From Aquificaceae bacterium (GTDB lineage Bacteria; Aquificota; Aquificia; Aquificales; Aquificaceae), in NCBI GenBank assembly GCA_015487835.1, contig WFOY01000107.1, positions 1 through 16,572 of the forward strand: a stretch of 16,572 nt of DNA, given 5' to 3'. The notes beneath the pieces are model-generated. The model made no database searches. It saw only the letters and a list, made by a program, of their open reading frames with translations, and was not told the origin of the DNA. The position numbers were made by a program, and so were the translations under genes. Shown here piece after piece: positions 7,970 through 15,145 of this stretch. Numbering within the stretch: the first letter of the stretch is position 1; every line of letters begins with the position of its first letter.

Positions 7970-8184
7970 TTCTCTTTCCCTCCCTTCTTTAAAACTTTTT
8001 CGGGTTTGTATTTAGTTTTTATAAGCTTAACGGTCCCCTCTTTAGTTTCGAGGACAATGAACCTCTCCACCTTACCTCCCCTGTCGAGGATTATGTAGCC
8101 CACCGCATCCTCCTGGTTCAGAAAGGGGTCCCTGGATAGGGCGACCCCAAGAACAAGAAGTATAGCCAAGACCAACCTTCCCAT
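7966..8184 (-). CDS. pilP: Very short PilP-like periplasmic protein
   Basis: Protein of 72 aa starting at the ATG at 8184, which has GAGGTG 6 nt upstream and follows the pilO stop by 10 nt. A longer in-frame start at 8214 would lie inside pilO and give no sensible leader. Residues 1-17 look like a signal peptide (MGRLVLAILLVLGVALS), directly followed by RDPF, a motif typical of PilP. Two or three beta strands (YIILD, RFIVLET, TVKLI) and a Lys-rich tail follow. Usual PilP is about 170 aa and a lipoprotein; here there is no lipobox Cys and the homology domain is less than half length. The position between pilO and pilQ is where pilP belongs. In known systems PilP links PilNO to PilQ. The assignment rests on position and the RDPF motif. 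Confidence 0.65.
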   Translation of the reverse strand: MGRLVLAILLVLGVALSRDPFLNQEDAVGYIILDRGGKVERFIVLETKEGTVKLIKTKYKPEKVLKKGGKEK

Positions 8185-8194
8185 ATCCTCCACC

Positions 8195-8935
8195 TCACCT
8201 CTGAAGTATAACATCTATCACCACGTCCGCCTGGACCTTCTCCTCTTGGCGGACAGGCTTTATCTTCACAGACTTGGGATAGGAGACTATACCCCTCCTG
8301 TGGAGGTCCTGGAGGAAGGCCTGGACATCTTTCGTCCTGCCCTCGAGACTCATGGCTATCTCAACGGTCACTATGGGTACGCCCTGAGGTTGCTGTTGCT
8401 GCTGTCTCTGCTGGGCAGGCTGGCGCCCAGATCTCTGGGGCCTCCTGACCTGCCTCCTCACCGGTCTGCGTTGCTGCTGCTGGACAGCCACCACCTGGAC
8501 TATCTTCTTGCCCTCCTTTTCCACCAGCTGGAGGTTCTGGACCCTGGGCCTCGATATGGATATCTTGGTGATCACAAGGTTTCTGAGACCTGCTATGTAG
8601 TTCATCTCACCGAATATCCTCTCGAGGTCCTTACGTGTGGGTATCCTCCCGACTACCTTTTCGAGTTCCTCCCTCTTCCTCTCCACCTCCTCTTCGAGCT
8701 TGGCTATCTGGGATCTGAGCCCCTCCAGGATCTCGGGTTTTATCAAATTCCTGTACCTGCTTATCTCCTGCTCCAGCCTGGACTTCTCCTGCCTCAGCCT
8801 GTCCCTCTCCTCCAGGGTGGGCTTTACCATGTAGAACCAGAGGACCCCTATTATCACGGCGGGGACTATGATGACAAGGAGGACCCTCTGCCAGACGGGA
8901 GCGTTAGCCCACTGATCCTTGATCCCCTCCAGCAT
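8195..8935 (-). CDS. pilO: Type IV pilus inner-membrane alignment protein PilO
   Basis: Inner-membrane partner of PilN, 246 aa. A short cytoplasmic N-terminus is followed by one membrane segment (about residues 18-37), a long charged coiled coil (about 41-98, rich in Glu, Arg and Leu) and a ferredoxin-like periplasmic domain. That domain contains the strand VPIVTVEIAMSLEG, a helix (DVQAFLQDLHRRG) and a final strand (VQADVVIDVIL). Residues 152-185 are a Gln/Arg-rich insertion, described separately. The ATG directly follows the pilN stop, and GGGGGAGGAG sits just upstream. The PilN-PilO heterodimer links cytoplasmic PilM to PilP and PilQ. The fold and position make this assignment firm. Confidence 0.88.
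   Translation of the reverse strand: MLEGIKDQWANAPVWQRVLLVIIVPAVIIGVLWFYMVKPTLEERDRLRQEKSRLEQEISRYRNLIKPEILEGLRSQIAKLEEEVERKREELEKVVGRIPTRKDLERIFGEMNYIAGLRNLVITKISISRPRVQNLQLVEKEGKKIVQVVAVQQQQRRPVRRQVRRPQRSGRQPAQQRQQQQQPQGVPIVTVEIAMSLEGRTKDVQAFLQDLHRRGIVSYPKSVKIKPVRQEEKVQADVVIDVILQR
8381..8482 (-). repeat. Low-complexity CAG/CAA-rich segment coding for a Gln/Arg run in PilO
   Basis: This segment encodes PilO residues 152-185, with about 15 Gln and 9 Arg among 34 residues and no acidic residue. It includes runs of four and five Gln and three Arg pairs. The DNA is a degenerate triplet-repeat-like tract (CTG/TTG on the + strand), so length changes by slippage are possible. It lies between two strands of the periplasmic domain. 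Confidence 0.7.
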
Positions 8936-9574
8936 CTACTCCTCCCCCTTTACCAGATCCTTTCGGAACTTTATAGAGGACGTATAGTATATGATCCCTA
9001 TCTTGTTCTCCTTCTTCTCAACGGTCCCCGGTATGAACTCCGGATACTCCCTCTTAGCTGTCTCTATGAAGTTCTTGATGGAGTCTATGTCGTAGGACCC
9101 AAGGGCCAGCTCCACGTTCATGTCGGAGAAGCTGATGATCTGGGATAGGTTGTCCAGCCACACGGTCGAGGGAACGCTGGTGTATAGGTACCTGAGGGAC
9201 TCGTTGAAGGGAACGTAGTAGTCTTTGAGGGTCAGTATGATCTCCCTGCTCATCTCTAAGTACCTGATCTTGGACCTCAGCTCGTTTATCTTCCTCTGGA
9301 GCTTCCTCTTTTCGGCCTGGATCTCGTCGGCCTTCTTCTTCAGGTTGTTCCTCTCTACGGTTAGCCTGGCTATCTCTCCCCTCAGGTCCCCGATCTCCTT
9401 CTTGAGCTGGAGTACGTAGTAAACCTCAGCGGCTACTATGGCGGCCCCGATCACGGGTATGAGGAATATCCCCCTCTCCTTCAGGAGGTCCTGAACCTTT
9501 ATCTCCCTGATCTTGGAGAGGTCGGGTAACGTGATCCTCTTCCTCTCCTTCTTAAGAAGGTTTATCTTTATCAT
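8936..9574 (-). CDS. pilN: Type IV pilus inner-membrane alignment protein PilN
   Basis: Inner-membrane protein of 212 aa. It begins MIKINLLKKERKR, matching the conserved PilN cytoplasmic N-terminus (I-N-L-L) that binds the groove of PilM. One membrane helix spans about residues 35-55. A Lys/Glu-rich coiled coil (about 57-110) and a periplasmic ferredoxin-like domain follow (VWLDNLSQIISFSDMNVEL, and KIGIIYYTSSIKF near the end). The ATG is 3 nt after the pilM stop, with a GGAGGAG ribosome site overlapping the end of pilM. It is expected to dimerise with the PilO encoded immediately downstream. Confidence 0.9.
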   Translation of the reverse strand: MIKINLLKKERKRITLPDLSKIREIKVQDLLKERGIFLIPVIGAAIVAAEVYYVLQLKKEIGDLRGEIARLTVERNNLKKKADEIQAEKRKLQRKINELRSKIRYLEMSREIILTLKDYYVPFNESLRYLYTSVPSTVWLDNLSQIISFSDMNVELALGSYDIDSIKNFIETAKREYPEFIPGTVEKKENKIGIIYYTSSIKFRKDLVKGEE

Positions 9575-9577
9575 CCC

Positions 9578-10438
9578 TCACTCCTCCAGTCCCCTTATTG
9601 ATAATATGTAAGGTATAAAGAAGCCCGGAGGTATGTCCTCCAGGTCGAGTATGCCGAGAACAGGCAGGTTCATCATTATGTTCTCCAAGGTGACCTCGTC
9701 CCCTATAACGGGCCCAGCCAGGTATATGTTCGAGATCTCGTTTATGACAAGCTGGTTCCGGACCTCTATGAGGAAGTTGTCCAGCATGGAGGCGTCCTTT
9801 ATGTCCCTGTAGTACTTGTAGTTGAAGTCTATCTTGTTGTAAGTTACCGTGTTCTTGCTGTAGTAGGTGAGGACGCTTTCGTAGTAGTCCATGTACAGGA
9901 TGGCGAAGGGTGGGGGCAGCTTGTTGTAAAGGCCGTAGTTTATTATGTCAACTATCTCGTAGTCTATTATCCTGGGCTGTAGGCCCACGCTCCTCAGGGT
10001 GTCCCTCAGCCTGTCCACCGAGCTCTTCCTCGCTATGGTGATTATCACCCTTATGTACTTGTCGTCAGGTTCTCTTTCCAGGAAGAAGTAGTCGTAAACG
10101 GTCTCCTCCTTTATCTGCTGGGTTTCGGACTTTATGAACCAGTCTATAGCCTCCATGAGGTCCTTCTTGGACATGGCTATTGGGAACTTCTGGAACTTAA
10201 GGATACCTTCGTTGGCCCCTATGCAGGAAACTACATCCTTACCTTTCAGCTTGTTGGTCTCAACAACCGTGGACAGGATCTGTCTCTTCCTTCCCTCCTC
10301 GTCGTGCTCCCAGAATATCTCTATGGGTTCGAATACGGGTTTTCTGTTCCTCCCGATCTCAAGGATCCGGACGAACTTATCTGTCATATACACCGAGAGT
10401 CCCGTCCCCGTTCTCTTGAATATCCCCCCCAGTCTCAT
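9578..10438 (-). CDS. pilM: Divergent PilM-like cytoplasmic actin-fold protein
   Basis: PilM-like protein of 286 aa, shorter than the usual roughly 350. I start it at the ATG at 10438 (MRLGGIFKRTG), which overlaps the ppsA stop as ATGA with GGGGGT just upstream; the longer upstream frame lies inside ppsA and is Arg/Pro-rich shadow coding. PilM is an actin/FtsA-like ATP-binding protein that binds the PilN N-terminus and the pilus motor. The helical segment KFPIAMSKKDLMEAIDWFIK is PilM-like (the pattern P followed by L..AI.W), and LRSVGLQPRIIDYE fits the middle domain. The phosphate motifs are poor: GLSVYMTDKFVRILEIG where GIDIG..S.K is usual, YMDYYESVLTYY where DIG...T is usual, and LAGPVIGD for the adenosine motif. 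Nucleotide binding is therefore doubtful. The position before pilN supports the call. Confidence 0.78.
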   Translation of the reverse strand: MRLGGIFKRTGTGLSVYMTDKFVRILEIGRNRKPVFEPIEIFWEHDEEGRKRQILSTVVETNKLKGKDVVSCIGANEGILKFQKFPIAMSKKDLMEAIDWFIKSETQQIKEETVYDYFFLEREPDDKYIRVIITIARKSSVDRLRDTLRSVGLQPRIIDYEIVDIINYGLYNKLPPPFAILYMDYYESVLTYYSKNTVTYNKIDFNYKYYRDIKDASMLDNFLIEVRNQLVINEISNIYLAGPVIGDEVTLENIMMNLPVLGILDLEDIPPGFFIPYILSIRGLEE

Positions 10439-12996
10439 TTTATTACCCCCATTTTTTTCTCCATTTCGGTTACCGCCAGGAGGGTTTTTAGGACAGAGTC
10501 CGGGTTCAGGGATATGCTGTCTATACCGAGTTCGACGAGGAACTGGGCGAAGTCCGGGAAGTCGGAGGGTGCCTGACCGCATATCCCCACCTTCTTGCCC
10601 TTCTCCTTGGCCACGTGTATGAGCTGGGCTATGAGCCTCTTGACAGCCTCGTTCCTCTCGTCGTAGAGGTGGGCCACCAGCTCCGAGTCCCTGTCTATAC
10701 CGAGGGCGAGCTGGGTTAGGTCGTTGGACCCTATGGAGAAGCCGTCAAATATCTCGGCGAACGTGTCGGCAAGAACTATGTTGCTGGGGAGCTCGGCCAT
10801 AACGTAAACCTCAAGGTCGTTCTCGCCCCTCTTCAGCCCTGCGGACTCCATCACCTCCAGGACCCTCTCTCCCTCCTCAGGAGTTCTGCAGAAGGGGACC
10901 ATCACCTTGACGTTGGTGAGCCCCATCTTGTTCCTGACCCTGAGTATGGCCTGGCACTCCATGAGGAAAGCCTCTTTAAACACGGGGGAGTAGTATCTGG
11001 AGGCCCCCCTCCAGCCTATCATGGGGTTCTCCTCCTCAGGCTCGAAGAGCTGGCCTCCTATGAGGTTCGCGTACTCGTTGGATTTGAAGTCGGAGAACCT
11101 CACGATCACGGGGTTGGGGTAGAAGGCGGCGGCTATCTTGGCTATCCCGTAGGAGAGCTTCTTTATGTAATAGGTCTTCTTGTCGTCGTAACCGAAGGTG
11201 TGTCTTTCGATCTCGTCTATCAACCTCTTAAGGTTGATGGTCCTCTTCTCCTTGCCCTTGGCGAGCTTCTCTTTCAAGGGTCCGTTGGCGTGGGCGTATA
11301 TGGACCTGAAGGTAACGAAGCCCCTCTCGTCGACCAGACCGAGATCTAAGAGCTTCCTGTAGAGGTCCCTTATGTCCTCGTAGTGGATCAGGGCGAGAGG
11401 GTGGACCTTTATGTAGTTGGCTATTATAAACTCCTCCCTGGCAAGGCCCACACCGTCGTTGGGTAGAGAGGCGTGCCTGAAGGCTGTCTCGGGGTTTCCT
11501 ATGTTCATCATTATCTTGGTCTTGGGTCTTGGGAGCTGTTTTAGGTCTATATCCTCCACCTCGAACTTGAGATCCCCCTCGTAAACGTACCCTGTTTCCC
11601 CCTCGGCACAGGATACGGTGACCTCCATGCCGTCCTCGAGGACCTCCGTGGCGTTTCCGGTTCCAACCACCGCGGGTATGCCAAGCTCTCTGGCCACTAT
11701 GGCGGCGTGGGCGGTTCTCCCTCCCCTGTTGGTAACTATGGCGGAGGCCTTCTTCATTATGGGCTCCCAGTCGGGATCGGTTATGTCCGTGACCAGGATC
11801 TCACCTTCTCTGAAGCTCTCAGCGTCTTTTAGATCGAACAGCACCCTTACCCTCCCTGTCGCTATCTTATCTCCTACCGCTATACCGCTTACTATCCTTT
11901 TCTTTTCCCTTTCCTCCTCCCCTTCCAGTATCTTGTAAACTTTTATTATATTCCTTTCCTTCCGAGAGTGAACCGTCTCCGGGCGGGCCTGGACTATGAA
12001 GAGCTCTCCCAGGATCCCGTCCTTGGCCCACTCTATGTCCATGGGGGTCCACCTTCCCTTCTTCTCGGAGTAGTGCTTCTCTATAAGCATCCCCCACTCG
12101 GCGAGCTTTAGGATCTCCTCGTCGCTGAGGGCAAACCTCTTCTGGTCCGCGAGGGGGACGTTCACCACCTTGGTCCTGTCCTCCCCGGTCCCGTAGACCA
12201 TCTTCCTGTCCTTCCTGCCGAGCTTCTTCTCTATGATCGCGGAGTAACCCTGCTGGAAGGTGGGCTTGAAGACCATGTACTCGTCGGGCGTGACCATGCC
12301 CTGGACTATCAGCTCCCCAAGTCCGTAAATTGCGTTTATCACTATAACGTCCTTGAATCCTGTCTCCGTATCGAGGGTGAACATGACCCCAGAGGCTCCG
12401 AGGTCTGACCTCACCATCTTCTGGACACCGACCGCTATCCCCACCTTGAAGTGGTCGAAACCAAAGGTTTCCCTGTAGGAGATCGCCCTGTCTGTGAACA
12501 GGGATGCGAAGCAGTTCTTTATCGCTGTGAGGACGTTCTCGGCACCAACAACGTTGAGGTAGGTCTCCTGCTGACCTGCGAAGGAAGCGTCCGGGAGATC
12601 CTCGGCCGTCGCTGAGGATCTGACAGCCACGTCCACCGCATGGGTCCCGTACTTCTCCGAGATCCTGTGGTAGTACTGCTTTATAAGGTCCTCCAGATCG
12701 GGAGGGAACTCCCCTCCCTTTATTAGCTCCCTGACCTGGTATCCCCTCCTGGAGAGATCCGCCACGTCGTTTACGTCCAGGCCGGTTAGGATCTCCCTTA
12801 TCCTGTCACGGAGGTTGTTGTGATCCAAGAACCTGTAGTAAGCGTTGGATGTAACCACGAACCCGTAGGGTATGTTTATACCCAGGGGGCTTAGGTTCTT
12901 GATCATCTCGCCCAAAGAGGCATTCTTGCCACCCGCGACAGGTATGTCCTCTATGGTCAGCTCGTCGAGCCAGACCACAAAGGGTTTGTCCTCCAT
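10435..12996 (-). CDS. ppsA: Phosphoenolpyruvate synthase (pyruvate, water dikinase)
   Basis: Converts pyruvate, ATP and water to PEP, AMP and phosphate: the gluconeogenic entry step, and important in autotrophs that fix CO2 to pyruvate. The length of 853 aa is normal to slightly long. The N-terminal ATP-grasp domain shows GGKNASLGEM and VRSSATAEDLPDASFAGQQ. The swivelling phosphohistidine domain has GGRTAHAAIVARELGIPA with the catalytic His at about 430. The C-terminal TIM-barrel domain contains VMVPFCRTPEEGE, GSNDLTQLALGIDRDS and GICGQAPSD with the active-site Cys. The ATG has GAGGAGGTG 7 nt upstream. The gene starts 12 nt after glyS and overlaps pilM by 4 bases, placing it in the same transcription unit as the pilus assembly genes. 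Confidence 0.96.
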   Translation of the reverse strand: MEDKPFVVWLDELTIEDIPVAGGKNASLGEMIKNLSPLGINIPYGFVVTSNAYYRFLDHNNLRDRIREILTGLDVNDVADLSRRGYQVRELIKGGEFPPDLEDLIKQYYHRISEKYGTHAVDVAVRSSATAEDLPDASFAGQQETYLNVVGAENVLTAIKNCFASLFTDRAISYRETFGFDHFKVGIAVGVQKMVRSDLGASGVMFTLDTETGFKDVIVINAIYGLGELIVQGMVTPDEYMVFKPTFQQGYSAIIEKKLGRKDRKMVYGTGEDRTKVVNVPLADQKRFALSDEEILKLAEWGMLIEKHYSEKKGRWTPMDIEWAKDGILGELFIVQARPETVHSRKERNIIKVYKILEGEEEREKKRIVSGIAVGDKIATGRVRVLFDLKDAESFREGEILVTDITDPDWEPIMKKASAIVTNRGGRTAHAAIVARELGIPAVVGTGNATEVLEDGMEVTVSCAEGETGYVYEGDLKFEVEDIDLKQLPRPKTKIMMNIGNPETAFRHASLPNDGVGLAREEFIIANYIKVHPLALIHYEDIRDLYRKLLDLGLVDERGFVTFRSIYAHANGPLKEKLAKGKEKRTINLKRLIDEIERHTFGYDDKKTYYIKKLSYGIAKIAAAFYPNPVIVRFSDFKSNEYANLIGGQLFEPEEENPMIGWRGASRYYSPVFKEAFLMECQAILRVRNKMGLTNVKVMVPFCRTPEEGERVLEVMESAGLKRGENDLEVYVMAELPSNIVLADTFAEIFDGFSIGSNDLTQLALGIDRDSELVAHLYDERNEAVKRLIAQLIHVAKEKGKKVGICGQAPSDFPDFAQFLVELGIDSISLNPDSVLKTLLAVTEMEKKMGVIK

Positions 12997-13008
12997 GACA
13001 GCACCTCC

Positions 13009-14994
13009 TCAGACCACGACCAGGCTGAAGTCCGCGATCCTGTTAAAAACCTCCTTAGTTCTTAAAAGGAGTGCGATCCTGTTCTCCCTGACCTTAAGAT
13101 CCTCGTCCATTATGAGGACCTTTTCAAAGAGGTTGTCTATGTAAGGTTTGAGGGAAGCGAGATCCTCCAAGGAGATCCGATCCTTGGCCTCCTTCTCCCT
13201 CACCCTTTCCCAGAGGTCCGCCTCCTCCTTCTCCCTAAACAGACTCTCTTCCACCTCTCTCTTCTCCCACCCTTTGGGTAATATTTTAACAACCCTTCGG
13301 TAGGCTTCGTAAACATCGGCCAGAACTTCAGAACCTCTGTACCTCAAAAGTTCCCTCACACGCCTTATCACGCCGAGAGGTTCGAGGGCGGAGCGGACCG
13401 AGGTGACAGCCCTGACCAGGTTTTGGTCTCCCAGATAGCTCTCAAGCCTTTGGGCCAGGAAGCTCTCAAGATCTTCGAGGTTTTCGACCTTATTGTAGAG
13501 TTCAGCGACCTCTCGGATATCGACCTCCCAGTCCCTCTCCTCAAGTATTCTGAACACGCCAAAGGCTGCCCTCCTGAGGCCGTAAGGGTCGGAACTACCT
13601 TTAGGTATCTCACCCGCTGAGAAGAAGGTTATTAGATCGTCCAGCTTGTCCGCCACTGAAAGCAGAGCCCCCGTGAGGGTCCTTGGGGTATCGTCCCCAG
13701 GCCCGGAAGGTTTGTACTGATCCCAGAGGGCTAAGGCTACCTCCTCATCCTCACCCTGCTTGAGGGCGTATATGTAACCCATATAGCCCTGGAGTTCGTC
13801 GAACTCTTTGACCATCTCGGTCAAGAGGTCAGCCTTGGACAGGTGGGCCGCCCTGAGAGCTTTTGAGGTGGCCTCCTCCGAGAGGTTGAGTTTTTCGGCT
13901 AAGAAGGAAACCGCCCTCTTTATCCTGTTTACCTTGTCGAGGAAGGACCCTATCTTTGGGTGTATCAGCACACCTGAGAGGTCCGGGACCAGGTCGTCGA
14001 GTCTTCTCTTTAGGTCCTCCCTGTAGAAGAAGAGGGCATCCTCGAGTCTTGCCTTAAGCACCCTCTCGTAACCCTCCTTTACGGTGCCTCCCTCAGGTCG
14101 GTTGTTGCTTATACCTATGAAGTGGTTTGTGATCCTGCCGTTTTTGGATATGCAGAAGAACCTCTGGTGGTGGGCAGCTACTGTGACGATCACCCTGTCG
14201 GGGAGGTCCAGGTACCTCTCGTCGAAGGCACCCAAGACTGGAAAGGGGTACTCCACCAGGTTGGCGACCTCATCTACAAGACCCTCCGGGTAATCTGGCT
14301 TTCCACCGAGACTGCCGGCTATCCTGACTATCTCGTCCTCTATCATCCTCTTTCTCTCCTCTACGTCCGGTATGACCATCCTTTCCCTCAGCACCCTCAG
14401 GTAGTCCTCGGCCCTCTCGACCTCGACAGGCTCGGGGGATAAGAACCTGTGGCCGTAGGTTACCCTTCCCGCTTTCAGGTCTCCGAAGGAGAGATCCACA
14501 ACCCTGTCTCCGTGGAGGGCAAGTAACCACCTCACGGGTCTGGAGAAGGTTATCTCCTTAGAGGAGGTCCACCTCATCCTCTTGGGGAAAGGTATGGAGA
14601 GAAGCATGTCCTGAAAGTTCTCCTTTATCCTGTCGAGTAGGGTCGTCTCCTCCTTGACCAGTTTTATTGCCGCGTACTCGCCACCGTTCTTCCGAGCTTT
14701 GAAGACCTGATCCAAAGAGGATCCGTGTTTTCTAAGAAACCCAAGGAGGGCCCTGGTGGGTCTTCCCTCATCGTCAAAGGATACCTTCCAGGGTGGGCCG
14801 TAGATGATGTCCTCCGATCTCTCCTTCCTGTTCTCAAAGTTTCTTATGTACACGGTGAGTCTTCTCGGTGTGCCGTAGACTTCTACATCTTTCCTGCCCG
14901 TGATCTCGGAGAACCTCTCCTTCAGGTAAGACAAGGCTGGGGTTACGACCTTAGCCGGGAGTTCCTCGGTTCCTATCTCTATGACCAGGTCCAT
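13009..14994 (-). CDS. glyS: Glycine-tRNA ligase beta subunit
   Basis: Beta subunit of the bacterial alpha2beta2 glycyl-tRNA synthetase, 661 aa, slightly shorter than the common 680-700. The N-terminus MDLVIEIGTEELPA is the family signature and fixes the start. Others seen are FPKRMRW, FSRPVRWLLALHGD, TYGHRFL, an HD-like region (AAHLSKADLLTEMV), ELQGYMGYIYA, and SVADKLDDL with GSSDPYGLRRAA. The C-terminal part is helical and charged, as expected for the tRNA-binding region. The alpha subunit gene glyQ is not adjacent in this window, so it must be elsewhere. glyS is the first gene of the - strand unit. The sequence before the ATG (AGGGC) is a weak ribosome site, and an AT-rich -10-like element lies very close to it. 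Confidence 0.96.
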   Translation of the reverse strand: MDLVIEIGTEELPAKVVTPALSYLKERFSEITGRKDVEVYGTPRRLTVYIRNFENRKERSEDIIYGPPWKVSFDDEGRPTRALLGFLRKHGSSLDQVFKARKNGGEYAAIKLVKEETTLLDRIKENFQDMLLSIPFPKRMRWTSSKEITFSRPVRWLLALHGDRVVDLSFGDLKAGRVTYGHRFLSPEPVEVERAEDYLRVLRERMVIPDVEERKRMIEDEIVRIAGSLGGKPDYPEGLVDEVANLVEYPFPVLGAFDERYLDLPDRVIVTVAAHHQRFFCISKNGRITNHFIGISNNRPEGGTVKEGYERVLKARLEDALFFYREDLKRRLDDLVPDLSGVLIHPKIGSFLDKVNRIKRAVSFLAEKLNLSEEATSKALRAAHLSKADLLTEMVKEFDELQGYMGYIYALKQGEDEEVALALWDQYKPSGPGDDTPRTLTGALLSVADKLDDLITFFSAGEIPKGSSDPYGLRRAAFGVFRILEERDWEVDIREVAELYNKVENLEDLESFLAQRLESYLGDQNLVRAVTSVRSALEPLGVIRRVRELLRYRGSEVLADVYEAYRRVVKILPKGWEKREVEESLFREKEEADLWERVREKEAKDRISLEDLASLKPYIDNLFEKVLIMDEDLKVRENRIALLLRTKEVFNRIADFSLVVV

Positions 14995-15025
14995 GCCCTA
15001 AATATATTAACCCAACAGCTTCAGG

Positions 15026-15054
15026 TTGAAAGGTCCTTCAGAAAGAAGTATAAT
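15026..15054 (+). promoter_or_regulatory. Sigma-70-type promoter for tRNA-fMet
   Basis: A -35 box TTGAAA (15026-15031) and a perfect -10 box TATAAT (15049-15054) are separated by 17 nt. The predicted start near 15061-15062 is 7-8 nt before the mature tRNA 5' end at 15069. The arrangement is typical of strong housekeeping stable-RNA promoters. A short inverted repeat, AAGG-T-CCTT (15030-15038), overlaps the end of the -35 box and the spacer. Confidence 0.82.
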
Positions 15055-15068
15055 AATATTTTGGTTTA

Positions 15069-15145
15069 CGCGGGGTGGAGCAGCCTGGTAGCTCGCCGGG
15101 CTCATAACCCGGAGGTCGCGGGTTCAAATCCCGCCCCCGCAACCA
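15069..15145 (+). tRNA. Initiator tRNA-fMet (anticodon CAT)
   Basis: This 77-nt cloverleaf has an encoded CCA end. The acceptor 5' strand CGCGGGG pairs with CCCCGC except that C1 faces A72, the unpaired hallmark of bacterial initiator tRNA. The anticodon arm is CCGGG-CTCATAA-CCCGG, with the three consecutive G:C pairs of initiators and anticodon CAT. The D arm contains AGCCTGGTAGCT and the T arm GCGGG-TTCAAAT-CCCGC. It is the only + strand gene in the right half. Its last base (15145) abuts the stop codon of convergent rpoN at 15146, so there is no intergenic room for a terminator; 3' processing must occur from a transcript that runs antisense into rpoN. Confidence 0.98.

Noticed and set aside
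7367..8098. Long + strand open frame of about 243 codons opposite pilQ and pilP
   Set aside because: Composition is that of an antisense shadow (Tyr/Leu/Asp repeats), and the secretin on the other strand is unmistakable.
8246..9148. Long + strand open frame of about 300 codons opposite pilO and pilN
   Set aside because: It is Leu/Tyr/Pro-rich with no recognisable motif and lies exactly antisense to two genes with clear family features.
10439..10582. 48-codon upstream extension of pilM
   Set aside because: It lies within the conserved 3' end of ppsA, is Arg/Pro/Gly-rich, and the ATG at 10438 gives the ATGA coupling expected.
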